Source: Anaerolineae bacterium
GTDB lineage: Bacteria > Chloroflexota > Anaerolineae > Aggregatilineales > UBA3940
Length of the DNA stretch: 64,000 nt
Reading direction: 5' to 3'
Assembly: GCA_016926985.1 (NCBI GenBank)
Contig: JAFGNO010000093.1
Coordinates: forward strand, 1-64,000
The notes below the pieces were generated by a model. It had not been told where the DNA came from, made no database searches, and saw only the letters and a list, made by a program, of their open reading frames with translations. A program made the translations under genes and the position numbers. Below are positions 41,633-51,100 of this stretch, piece after piece; position 1 is the stretch's first letter, and the number at the start of each line of letters is the position of its first letter.

Positions 41633-41742
41633 TCCATCCGTAGCACAACAAGCAGTCATTCCAGGCCCGTCCTCCTTGGGAATGGGTGCAGCTGACAAAG
41701 GGTTCAAAGCGGGCGGACGTATGTAGTTCAGGAGAAGAGAAC

Positions 41743-42864
41743 ATGGCATTAGACGCGCCAACCATTTCCAGCATCGCGGGCACCTATCAATCAACCGCTC
41801 CCAACGGTCCGTACGGCATCCGCTACCTTCTGGAGCAGATCGCAGCCAATCTGGAAGCAGCAGAACTTCCGGACGGCATCGCTCAAAATCCAGGCCAGGT
41901 CGCCAGTGCCCGTATCCGGATTGCCAGTGCGGTGCAGGACGCCGAAACCGTCACCATCGGTACAGATGTGTACGAGTTCGATACGCACGACCCGGCGCGC
42001 CTGGCAGCAGCCACCGCCATCCGGGTCAACGTGTCCGGCGGAAGTACGGTCCAGGCACAGGGCACCCTGACCCTGGATACCCAGCCCACTGCCGGGGATA
42101 CCATGACCCTTGGCACCAAGGTCTACACCTTTGTCCCGGATGGCACAGCCAATGGTGATGGGGAAATCGACCGGGGAGCAGACCTGGCAGCAGCGAAAGT
42201 AAATATTGTGGCAGCCATCAATGGCACGGATGAAATTAATACGCCACACCCGCTGGTATCAGCAGCCGATTTCTCCAGTGATGACTGTGTGATCACCGCA
42301 CTGGCCGGCGGCACCGCTGGCAACAGCATCCCCAGTACGGAGACCTTCACAGCAGGGACCAATGTTTTCGACGCCGAAACCCTGGGCACCACAACTGCCG
42401 GCGTTGACCCGACCGCAGGGGAAGCATCCGATGCCCTGATCGCCGCCATCAACACAAGCGGCACCGAAGACATCACCGCGATCGACATCAGCGCCAATGA
42501 GGTGCTGCTGGTCGGAAGCGAAGTGGGAGCCAATACGACGGCACTGTCAGAAACCTTGGCCGGGGCAAACAACACCATCGACGCTGCCATGGCAAACGGA
42601 GAAGCCGCAGCCGATGTCATCATCTTCCAGACCAGCCGCGTGCCTGCCGCTTCGGATGTGGCCCTGGGCAACCTGTTCTTCGCCCTGGACTTCGTTCCCG
42701 ACAGTGCCCTGGCACAGGTCCGGGTAACGGCAACCGGCGCTCTGAAAGCATGGGACGGAAAACTGACCATCACAGGGGGAGATCATCCGTACGTTCAGCT
42801 GGATAACAGCGGCTCGACTGACTGGGCTACCACCGATACCGTTTCATTGATCGCCTTTGCATAA
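41743..42864 (+). CDS. Capsid decoration/fibre-like protein with repeats
   Basis: 373 residues from ATG 41743 (AGGAGAAG site). Two or three repeated modules of the form TVTIGTDVYEFDTHD and TMTLGTKVYTFVPDG, each ending in an AAxNxxAAIN helix, as found in phage tail or head fibre proteins. It has no enzyme motif. It lies between portal and scaffold, so a head decoration protein is the best guess. Palindrome copy 12 is inside, read as VFDAET. Confidence 0.6.
   Translation: MALDAPTISSIAGTYQSTAPNGPYGIRYLLEQIAANLEAAELPDGIAQNPGQVASARIRIASAVQDAETVTIGTDVYEFDTHDPARLAAATAIRVNVSGGSTVQAQGTLTLDTQPTAGDTMTLGTKVYTFVPDGTANGDGEIDRGADLAAAKVNIVAAINGTDEINTPHPLVSAADFSSDDCVITALAGGTAGNSIPSTETFTAGTNVFDAETLGTTTAGVDPTAGEASDALIAAINTSGTEDITAIDISANEVLLVGSEVGANTTALSETLAGANNTIDAAMANGEAAADVIIFQTSRVPAASDVALGNLFFALDFVPDSALAQVRVTATGALKAWDGKLTITGGDHPYVQLDNSGSTDWATTDTVSLIAFA
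42365..42380. repeat. Dispersed palindrome copy 12
   Basis: TTTTCGACGCCGAAAC, inside the decoration-like gene. Confidence 0.8.
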
Positions 42865-42889
42865 GCACAGGCGATGGAGGCTTTAGCAC

Positions 42890-43534
42890 ATGACCGAAGA
42901 CGTCCATGACCCTGTTCAGCAGGAAACCCCTGAACAGCAGCCAGCGACAACGACACAGGCACCCGTGTCACCCGACCTGGACTGGGAAGCCCGCTACAAG
43001 GGCTCCGTGAAAAAGATCCAGGACCTTACGATCGAGAACCGTGATCTCAAGGCACAGCTTGAGCAGCAGACCTCAGACATCGAGCGGCTGAATGCCCACC
43101 TGTCAACCAGCGGCGTAGAAAAGGACGCTGCTGTTGGAGAACGGGACAAGATCATCGAGCAGCGTGTCCTTGAGCTGCAGGCCAAAGACAGAGAACTGGA
43201 GGAGCTGCGGAGCTTTAAAGCAAAAGTTACCACCGCCCGTGAGCTGGATGCGCCGGAACTGATCGACATCATCGACAATATTCCGAGCGTTTCAGACCCG
43301 GAAGCCCTGAAGACTGTCATGGCCGATTTCAAATCGTTCGCAGATCGTAAAGTCAAACAAAGAGAAGAGCAGTTGATGGCCGGCTTCACACCGCCGGTCG
43401 GACCGGTCAACAATACACCGACGAAACCATCCACCAGGGATGGCTGGCAGCGGCTGGTGAACAACCTGCCGCTGGGGTCGGCAGAGCGCCAGAAGGCCCT
43501 CGATGACTGGTTTGAAAGCGGCATGCTGGAATAA
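42890..43534 (+). CDS. Scaffolding protein
   Basis: 214 residues. A Gln/Pro/Thr-rich N-terminus is followed by a long coiled coil (about 45-125) and a C-terminal helix pair, the usual profile of phage scaffolds located directly before the capsid gene. It should guide prohead assembly and then leave. No protease motif is seen. Identification rests on position and composition. Confidence 0.7.
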   Translation: MTEDVHDPVQQETPEQQPATTTQAPVSPDLDWEARYKGSVKKIQDLTIENRDLKAQLEQQTSDIERLNAHLSTSGVEKDAAVGERDKIIEQRVLELQAKDRELEELRSFKAKVTTARELDAPELIDIIDNIPSVSDPEALKTVMADFKSFADRKVKQREEQLMAGFTPPVGPVNNTPTKPSTRDGWQRLVNNLPLGSAERQKALDDWFESGMLE

Positions 43535-43557
43535 CTGCTCACGAAGGAGCATGAACC

Positions 43558-44844
43558 ATGTCTGACTACGCAAGCGGCGCACTGTATTCAAGCTCTCTCC
43601 CGGCAGGGCAGCGAGCTTATTATGAGCAGGTCCTGCTCGATACGCTGCGCACACAGTCCATTCTCGTTCCGTTCGCCATCATGAAGGAAGACTTCCGCGC
43701 CCGGGACACCGGCCAGATCGTTTACACTGAAGTCTTCGATCCGGAACCAAACTGGAACTCCGTTGCCGAAAGCACCATCTGGCTGACCGGGCAGCATCTG
43801 GACAGCCGGACCGTGAATATCGGTCTTGAAATTCACGGCGGCACCATCAAGGTTTCCGACTATAACGAGCTGGTCAACTTCTGGGCCAGCGGCGACTTGC
43901 GCGGCCTGTGCCGCGGCAAGCTCGGTGCCTCCATGGTGACAGAGCTTGATATCCTGATGCGCAACGCCATCCTGGATGCGCCGGCAGCCTACAAGCATTT
44001 CTCCGGCGATGCCACCAGCCGCTATGAGCTGGCGCAGAGCGACGTGTTTGACGTCAACCTCGGCGGCCTGGTGCGGGTGCACCTGGAGGAGCGCGACATC
44101 CCTGGCGTGATGAGCCCCGAAGACGGCGGCGGTGAAGTGATCGTCGGGATCACCAGCCCGCGAGTGATCTATGACATCCGCAAGGCCGAGGGATCTGCCT
44201 GGCTGGATGTGCAGAACTATCACCAGACCGGGCGCCCCTTCACCAATGAAGCGGGCATGTGGGATGCCGTACGCTATGTTAAAACCAACCGCATGCGCAT
44301 GTTCAACCACGGCAAGGTCATCGCCCAGACCACGCTGAACGGCGCAACCGTCGTCGGCCAGGGTGCCAAACAGGTGGTCGATCAGGTCTACAACGTGGGC
44401 CAGAGCACCTCCACCCGCTACGTCACCGTAACAGACAGCTCCGTATTCAGCGTGGGCGATATGGTGACGATCCACTATGAAGGGGCTGCTGTGGACGATG
44501 GTGATGGCGGGTTCGCCGTACCGGAAAGTGACGGCACCCAGGAAACCCGCCGGGTTGTCGAGCTCAACGCAGGCGGCGCCAACCGCATCTCCTTTGACCG
44601 GCCCCTGATGAAGGAACATGCGGATGGTGACTATGTAACCAGGGCTGTGACCATTCACGCCACCGGCTTCATGGGCGGTCCATCCATCGTCTACGGTGTG
44701 GGTGAACGCCCCCACCCCATGATCCTGCCCAAGTTTGACGACCTGGGCATGATCAATCGCTTCAGCTGGAGAGGTTTCCTGAAATTCCAGCAGTACCGGC
44801 CGGAATGGATTGAAGTCGTGGAAAGCGGCGGCAGTAACACCTGA
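43558..44844 (+). CDS. Major capsid protein
   Basis: 428 residues with AAGGAG upstream of the ATG, immediately after the scaffold. The N-terminus (LPAGQRAYYEQVLLDTLRTQ) and central HGGTIKVSDYNELVNFWASG fit N4-gp56-type or HK97-fold major capsid proteins. The C-terminus has the HPMILPKFDDLGMINRFSW core. It forms the icosahedral shell. Assigned from length, position and motif style. Confidence 0.75.
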   Translation: MSDYASGALYSSSLPAGQRAYYEQVLLDTLRTQSILVPFAIMKEDFRARDTGQIVYTEVFDPEPNWNSVAESTIWLTGQHLDSRTVNIGLEIHGGTIKVSDYNELVNFWASGDLRGLCRGKLGASMVTELDILMRNAILDAPAAYKHFSGDATSRYELAQSDVFDVNLGGLVRVHLEERDIPGVMSPEDGGGEVIVGITSPRVIYDIRKAEGSAWLDVQNYHQTGRPFTNEAGMWDAVRYVKTNRMRMFNHGKVIAQTTLNGATVVGQGAKQVVDQVYNVGQSTSTRYVTVTDSSVFSVGDMVTIHYEGAAVDDGDGGFAVPESDGTQETRRVVELNAGGANRISFDRPLMKEHADGDYVTRAVTIHATGFMGGPSIVYGVGERPHPMILPKFDDLGMINRFSWRGFLKFQQYRPEWIEVVESGGSNT

Positions 44845-44859
44845 GTGTAAGGAACAGCG

Positions 44860-45525
44860 ATGACCACCTGGGCGCAGTTTCTGGCTGAGATCAGAACAGA
44901 CATTCGTGATGACAGCGCGACCCCGCGCTGGAGCGATGCCCTGCTGCTGCTCTATGTCCGGGACGCGCTCAGGGACTATTCCAGCTATGTACCGCGCATT
45001 GTGCTGCGCGAAGAACTATCCGTGGTGGAGGGGGTCACTCCCCTCCCCGCGGAGCTGCTGGACATTATCTATGTGGAAAGCCCGCAGGACACGTACTTAC
45101 TGGAGCGCAGTCCACAGCCCGGCACCCGTGTTCCAGCGGGATTATCCAAGCGATATTACTACCGACAGGGTGCTCAGCTGATCCTGTGGGGCGCCAGTTC
45201 TGAAGATCCGGTCTGGCTTACCTATGCAGCCAATCACCTGGTCCCCGCCTCCACCGCAGAGACTACCTTTGAAATGACGTTCCCGGACATGGACGCGGAG
45301 ATCATTCGGTTGTACGTCAAGGCGAAGGTGTATGAGCAAATGCGCAGTCGGCAGAGTGCCCTGGACCGGTTCAAAAACCGCAATCAGGGCGGCACCTCCA
45401 CCCGGCAGGATAACCCCCTGGAACCGGAAGTTGCCAATCTTATGGAGGACTACTACGCCAAAATTTCTGAACGCGTAGGCGGAACGGGTTTCTATCTCCA
45501 GGTGCGCAACCGGAGAAACCGATGA
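44860..45525 (+). CDS. Head-tail adaptor protein
   Basis: 221 residues. The N-terminal helices WAQFLAEIRTDIRDDSATPRW and a later YVRDALRDYSSYVPR resemble gp6-like connector proteins. It follows the capsid gene, where connectors usually are, and overlaps the next gene by four bases. It should attach beneath the portal. Confidence 0.65.
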   Translation: MTTWAQFLAEIRTDIRDDSATPRWSDALLLLYVRDALRDYSSYVPRIVLREELSVVEGVTPLPAELLDIIYVESPQDTYLLERSPQPGTRVPAGLSKRYYYRQGAQLILWGASSEDPVWLTYAANHLVPASTAETTFEMTFPDMDAEIIRLYVKAKVYEQMRSRQSALDRFKNRNQGGTSTRQDNPLEPEVANLMEDYYAKISERVGGTGFYLQVRNRRNR

Positions 45526-46058
45526 ACGGGATTAATCTGGAGATCACCCGTCACCTGCAATCACGGCTGACGGATCGACTGATAACACAGATTGAACTGG
45601 ATGACCCGGCCAGGGTGAGCATTGTCAAGATCGGAACCCTGGATGGAGAACCGGACCCGGCCGACGGACGCATCACGATCAAAGTGCACGAAAACGATCC
45701 CGATGCCCTCGGTGGTACTGAATGGGTTGACGAGATCGTCTTTTCCGAGTGCGGCGGATCGGTAACGTGGTCGAGAAAGTTTTCTGTGAAAGCGAGAGCG
45801 TTGCTGGTCGATACAATGGAAAGTCTGGAGGAAGCGCGTTCGATTGCATCAACCTTGAAATCCCGGATCGAACTTGCGCTGTTGAGCGATCTTTTTACCG
45901 GGGTTCAGTCCGGAAATGAATATGTCAGCCGGGGCATCACCTCGGAAGATCTGGAAGTGGAGATGCTGCAGGGCGGTGGACCGCCGGATAGCTACGACTT
46001 TCAGATGAAATTCCGGTTTGACATCTGGACAACCTTGACAGGAGTATATGATGGCTAG
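45522..46058 (+). CDS. Tail completion or neck protein
   Basis: 178 residues. Beta-rich (RVSIVKIGTL, GRITIKVHENDPD), in the position of tail-terminator/neck proteins between connector and major tail protein. The overlap of 11 bases with the next gene suggests coupling. No family motif recognised. Confidence 0.5.
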   Translation: MNGINLEITRHLQSRLTDRLITQIELDDPARVSIVKIGTLDGEPDPADGRITIKVHENDPDALGGTEWVDEIVFSECGGSVTWSRKFSVKARALLVDTMESLEEARSIASTLKSRIELALLSDLFTGVQSGNEYVSRGITSEDLEVEMLQGGGPPDSYDFQMKFRFDIWTTLTGVYDG

Positions 46059-47376
46059 TGCAGAAGGAACCTTTCTCGGGATCGCCAGGCAAAGCGCGAA
46101 GGGGACCCCGAATACTACCGATGCGGATTTCAAGTATTTTCTCTTCCGGCAGAGCAGCGTCAGTCCCAACAACATGCTGCTGCCGCTGGACATGGAAGTC
46201 GGCGGCGGGGCCATGTCCCGCGGGATGGTCAAGGCAGGCGTGACATCGGGTGGAGGTCTGGACCTTATCCCGCGTCCCTCCACGCTGGGCTCGCTGCTGT
46301 ATGGAGCACTGGGTCAGGTCAGCACAAGCATGGCCCACGCAGATGCCGAAGCTGTCCTGGAGGAGACAGTTCTCACCACCAGCACCCAGACCATCACGAC
46401 AGGACTTACGTCGCCCGTGACCCCTTCCATTGTCGTCGTTGTTCCCGGCCCTGCGGGGCTGAGCTTCTCCGGCACGGTCGTGGTGACCGGCACCGATGCA
46501 GCCGATGCACCTGCTACGGAGAATTTCATCTTTGATGAAGACACCGAAGCCATTGCCGGCACTCAGGTATTCAAGACCATCACGGAGGTTGGGCTGCCGG
46601 TTCGTGTGACCGAAGACGACACGATCTCGCTGGGCCTCGTGGATGCCTGGCAGCATACCTTCACCATACCGACCGATCCATTTGATGCGCCCTATTGGAC
46701 CATCCGGCATGCACCCGGAGGGAAATGGGGTGAACAGTATCAGGATGCCCGCGTTGCAGCGTTAGGTCTGAACTTTGCCGGAGCCCGCTTTCTGGAAGGC
46801 GCTGCTGCATTCATGGGCGGCCTGCCTACCCCCGGTGTCTCCATGACAACCTGGGGTGCTGCGGCCCTGGTGGATGATGGCCCACAGTTCCTGGCACCAG
46901 TTTCGAGCATCCAGCTTCCCAGCGGCTCCAGCCTGAAGGTTCTCTCCGGCAGCGTCAACTTCGGATTGAACATCCCCCTGGATGAACAGTGGATTGTTGG
47001 TTCCTACGTACCGGATGCGTTTGATATCAATCAGCGTTCGGTGGCGTTTTCCCTCAATGTGAAAGTGGACGATGCGACCCTGTATAACAAGATGATGTAT
47101 GACGGGGCCGGCGCGGTGACCGCCTGGGCTGCCGAGCTGTATGAAGAAGGCGATATCCTGCTGCGCTTCGACAGCCCGCAGGAAGCAGCGGAGGGAACAC
47201 CCTACCGGCTCAGCATCACGGCCAACTCCAGCGAGAACAATGTCCAGTGGGCGGCATCTCCGATTGGCATCCGCGCCGGACGGCAGCTGGTCCTCAACCT
47301 GACCGGCCTGGTCAAGAATGTCAGCGCCGGGGACCCCCTTACCTGCACCCTGATCAATCAGGATGAGAGCTATTAG
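46048..47376 (+). CDS. Major tail protein
   Basis: 442 residues. It opens with the phrase GTFLGIARQSAKGTPN and continues with LPLDMEVGGGAMSRG and LGSLLYGALG, as in tube proteins of long-tailed siphoviruses, with an inserted Ig-like stretch at about 110-170 (VVVTGTDAADAPATENF). It precedes the G/GT chaperones and tape measure, the classic order. It should polymerise as the tail tube. Confidence 0.75.
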   Translation: MMASAEGTFLGIARQSAKGTPNTTDADFKYFLFRQSSVSPNNMLLPLDMEVGGGAMSRGMVKAGVTSGGGLDLIPRPSTLGSLLYGALGQVSTSMAHADAEAVLEETVLTTSTQTITTGLTSPVTPSIVVVVPGPAGLSFSGTVVVTGTDAADAPATENFIFDEDTEAIAGTQVFKTITEVGLPVRVTEDDTISLGLVDAWQHTFTIPTDPFDAPYWTIRHAPGGKWGEQYQDARVAALGLNFAGARFLEGAAAFMGGLPTPGVSMTTWGAAALVDDGPQFLAPVSSIQLPSGSSLKVLSGSVNFGLNIPLDEQWIVGSYVPDAFDINQRSVAFSLNVKVDDATLYNKMMYDGAGAVTAWAAELYEEGDILLRFDSPQEAAEGTPYRLSITANSSENNVQWAASPIGIRAGRQLVLNLTGLVKNVSAGDPLTCTLINQDESY

Positions 47377-47377
47377 C

Positions 47378-47393
47378 TTTTTGACGTCGAAAA
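47378..47393. repeat. Dispersed palindrome copy 13
   Basis: TTTTTGACGTCGAAAA, one base after the major tail protein stop; intergenic. Confidence 0.85.
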
Positions 47394-47443
47394 CAGAGAG
47401 GGGCGCCCCTGCTCCTCTCTTCCATTCTCCCTGGAGGCCCTCC

Positions 47444-47884
47444 ATGAATTTCGGACAGTATGCTGTACTCGAACCGTTTACCTATCACTTCAGGAAAATG
47501 CCGGAATGGACCTGGCGTTTTCGAGCCCCCACTTCCGGAGATGAACTGAAAATGCTTCAGTTTATGAACCGGGCCCAGCTTCAGCCCGACCGCGGCCTTA
47601 CGCCTCCTTCCTGGCTGGAAATGGCGCATCGTGAAATTTCGCTGACCTTCGCCGGAACTACGATCCCAGTAAAAGAGGATGCACCGGTTGAAGAGGGCGG
47701 AAAACCCCTGATCGCAGAAGGACTGTCCCTTGAGAAAATCGAACTGATCCTGCAGGCCATGCCGCATGAGATGATCATGGAGATCTGGCAGGCCATGGGC
47801 GAGCATGTCCCCGGTTGGGGTTACCAGATTGCTCCCCGTGCGGAAATCGGAGACGGCGACCCAAAAGCAGTTCGGGACGATTAG
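47444..47884 (+). CDS. Tail assembly chaperone, unshifted (G) product
   Basis: 146 residues from ATG 47444 (GGAGG site). Hydrophilic, with a Phe/Tyr-rich N-terminus (EPFTYHFRKMPEWTWRF). Like lambda gpG it lies between major tail and tape-measure genes. Its stop is at 47882-47884, 16 bases after the slippery site CCCAAAA (47860-47866). Confidence 0.7.
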   Translation: MNFGQYAVLEPFTYHFRKMPEWTWRFRAPTSGDELKMLQFMNRAQLQPDRGLTPPSWLEMAHREISLTFAGTTIPVKEDAPVEEGGKPLIAEGLSLEKIELILQAMPHEMIMEIWQAMGEHVPGWGYQIAPRAEIGDGDPKAVRDD

Positions 47885-48129
47885 GGGACCTGGAAGAGTA
47901 CGTCAAGGACTACATCGTCACCTATCGTGAAGATGATCCGGTACTGAATTTCTACATTTCCCTGGTACTGGAGGCGAACAATACTGGGCACGACATCTTC
48001 TCGGTAGGGCTGCTGGACCGGCCTGTCTTTTTTGAACGGTATTTGCGCCGGTGGGTCCGGGAAGGCATGGCAGAGCTGGCCCTGCAGCAGGACTTTCAGG
48101 ACAAGGTATTCAAAGGGGATGTGAGGTGA
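47444..48129 (+). CDS. Tail assembly chaperone, -1 frameshift (GT) product
   Basis: If ribosomes slip back one base at C-CCA-AAA (47860-47866) they join the next frame and read PKSSSGRLGDLEEYVKDYIV to the stop at 48127-48129, giving about 228 residues. The downstream frame has no own ribosome site near a start. The gene pair and order match the conserved GT frameshift of siphoviruses. The fused protein recruits tail tube monomers to the tape measure. Confidence 0.72.
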
Positions 48130-48174
48130 TCGCCTCCCACCTCTCATCCCCCTATTCCCCACAGAGCACACACC

Positions 48175-51100
48175 ATGGCAAGACGGAGCAAATCCAAACG
48201 GGCTTTCCTTGAAAACCGCGGTTACGAGGACAGCTCCCCGACCCGGTATGATCCCTATTCCAAGCTGGATCATGCCCGCGCGCTGTCTGCTGCCCTGCAG
48301 TATGACGGACCCTCTTCGTCTTCCTACTACAAAGCCCTGATCCGGGGGATCCAAAACACCCGCCAAGCGTTTCCGAATACCGACTTCCCGGCCCTGATGA
48401 AGACCCGCGTGGACCTCGATACCTATTGGGATAAGGGCTGGGGGGAGCCCCCCACCAGCGTCCAGGCCGCCATGAACCGGATCATCGAAAGCCTGGGTCC
48501 ATATGCTGCTCAGGTGGCCGGCAAGCAGGGCAGTAACTGGGAAAACGCCCTCTCCACGTTTTTCTACGGCAGCCGGCACGCACAGGGCACACAGCACATG
48601 GGCGTCTTCGGTGCGGTTTTCGACTACGATTTCAAACGCGGCGGAGGCATGCCCTTCACCTTCCTGGCCGATCGCGGCCTGGCTGCGCTGAAAGCTGAGG
48701 AACGCGGCGATCGCAAGGATTTCAACCCGATGGTGTTCTCCTCCTTTGAGTATACGAACGAAGAGGGGGAAACCGCCTTCGCAGAGGAGCTCCTGCACGG
48801 CACGATGGCTACGGTTGGTGCTGGAGATCCTGTCGGGAATCTCCCTCCGGAGCTCAGTTCCTACATCCAGATGCGTCAGACCGGGGAGCTGCAGTACGGC
48901 ACCCGGTATCCCTTGACGTTTCCAGATACCGGGAAAGTGGTCCATGTGCCTTCGGAAGAGTTGTATACCCAGATTGACCGGGTTACAGAAAACTTCACCC
49001 ACTATGACCGGTCCAGGGGACTGGACTGGTGGCCTGAACAGGGACATGGGCTCACAGCACCGATCATGAACCCCAGCATGCCTCATCTGTGGGCGCAGCA
49101 AACCCATTTGCACCGCAACGATTTCAACGCGCTGAAAGGATATTTCAGGGCCTACTCAGACCGACAGCTCGATCCGGAAGGGCTGTACCCCATCTCCATG
49201 GCGCACTACGGCTTCAGAGGCGTGCGCTACGCCTCCGGGAAACGGCTGTCGGATGCAATCGGTGTCATTCTTCACACGGCTCACGAGTTCTCCCTGGGCA
49301 TCCAGCCGGATTTCAAGCTCGGTTCCGAACCGGACAACATGGACAGATTGGAAGAGACACTGGCAAGGCAACCAGACGATCTTGCCAATCTGTCGCATCA
49401 TGTCTACCACGGACCAATCACATCCCTGAACGAGACCACCGGCCAGCTGGACGTCGCTCCTGGATCGTTGGACCTCGGTGTGAGCACCACCAACCTGCCG
49501 CGCCCGCGCTTTTCAGACACCCAGCGTCAGTCCATTCTGTCCAGGGCCGCTGCCGCCGGAGACCCGCGTGCTTCTGCCATGCTCCAGATGGCCAGGAATG
49601 GGGAAACCGGCCTGGAAGACATGTTCGTCAACTGGTATCAGGAAACGATCCGCGGCGAGCATGCCGGCGCAAGACGAGTGCGATCGGACCAGTGGTACGA
49701 CAACGCCTTGAGCGATCTGCAGCATCTGGGTGGAGATATCCAGCGACGAAGCGAACAAGGGTATGCGCGCGGCCAGTCGCCTGCTGCCAGGACCCTCATG
49801 CAGCGCATCATGAATTTGTACCCTCAACTGGAAATGGAAGCAGAGGAACCGGGGTATTTCCGGAACGATGCCAGCTACCGGGTTGGAAACCGGATGCAAA
49901 AGGGGTGGGACATCCATAAACAGATTGGCGTCCTGCGCAACGATTTTTATGCATGGCAGCGGGACATGCGCGAGGCCCAGGAGACGGGCCAGTTACCCAC
50001 GGATGAAGTCTCAGCGGCAGGCCCCCGGCGTTCCTTTTTTCCGGATGGCCGCGCGGTCGTTGATGATTATCAGGAATACGGCTTGCCGGGGCCTGTCTCC
50101 GTGCAGGATGGCGGCGCCGGTGATCCGTATGTGGTCTCCCACCCGGTTGCCACACTTGAAAAGGATGATCCGCGCGACGACCCCATGCTGAGCAGGGATG
50201 AGGAGGGAAAACGCCGGATGGGTTCAGGCGAGATGCTCGCGGACGCCCTGTCTGCCAACCCCGCCCAGGGAACCATCCCGCGCACCTACCACCGGGCTCT
50301 GCAGCGCCGGATGGCATCCGGGCGCTGGCCCAGGCTGAATGACGATGCTCCCTTCCGCACTGCCCAGGCTCGGGCAGCCGAACGGGTCCGGCATCGCAAT
50401 GCCCAGCACAATATTGTGATTGGAAAACTGCGGTACCCCACCTCCCCATCCATGCAGGCTGCACAGGCCCGGCTCGAAGAAATGCGGGTGGAAAACGAAA
50501 CGCGTACCGCCCGCCGGACCGCCCTGGCCGTTCGAAGGACCGGCACCCAGCTGGTGACAGCGAAACAGGCGCGTGCCATGCGGTTGCTCGATGGTACCGA
50601 TGCACAGGAGAGGACCCCTGACACCTTCATTGCCAATGAAAAGGGCATTGTCATAAGGCAGAAGGATATGGATGATGCTGCGCGTTGGTACTGGCAGGAC
50701 GCCCTCGAAGAAGAAGTGTCGATAGCTGCTGAGGAAGGTACAGGGTATCAAACCGGGCATCTCAGTGAAGACGAATGGCATCGACAGCAAGCGGGGTTGC
50801 CTCTGTCCTATCCAGGTCATCGATCCCCGGTTCGCTCTCAAAGAATCATTCGTTCTGCTCCGGAACGAACCCAAACACCGGTCCCTGCTTCTGCCGGCGG
50901 TGGGTCCGCTGGGACGTCTCCCGTACCGGTTTCCGGGGGTGCATCCGGGGGTTCCGGCGGCGGCAAGCCCCCCGGACCTCCCCTGGCTCCGGAAAGTGGT
51001 TTCTGGCACGACGAGGAGGAAGGGTCTCCACACGAAAGCGGAGCCTCTGCCCCCGGACATCCTGATCCGTCCCCGGTCCCCATGACCGAAGAGGAACAGC

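Noticed and set aside
44047..44060. TTTGACGTCAA as a palindrome copy
   Set aside because: It lacks the C/G pair flanking the core and is explained by capsid coding sequence.
43588..44715. 375-codon leftward frame opposite the capsid gene
   Set aside because: Antisense shadow caused by high GC in the major capsid gene.
48616..48640. TTTTCGACTACGATTTC in the tape measure gene as a copy
   Set aside because: Only the left arm matches.
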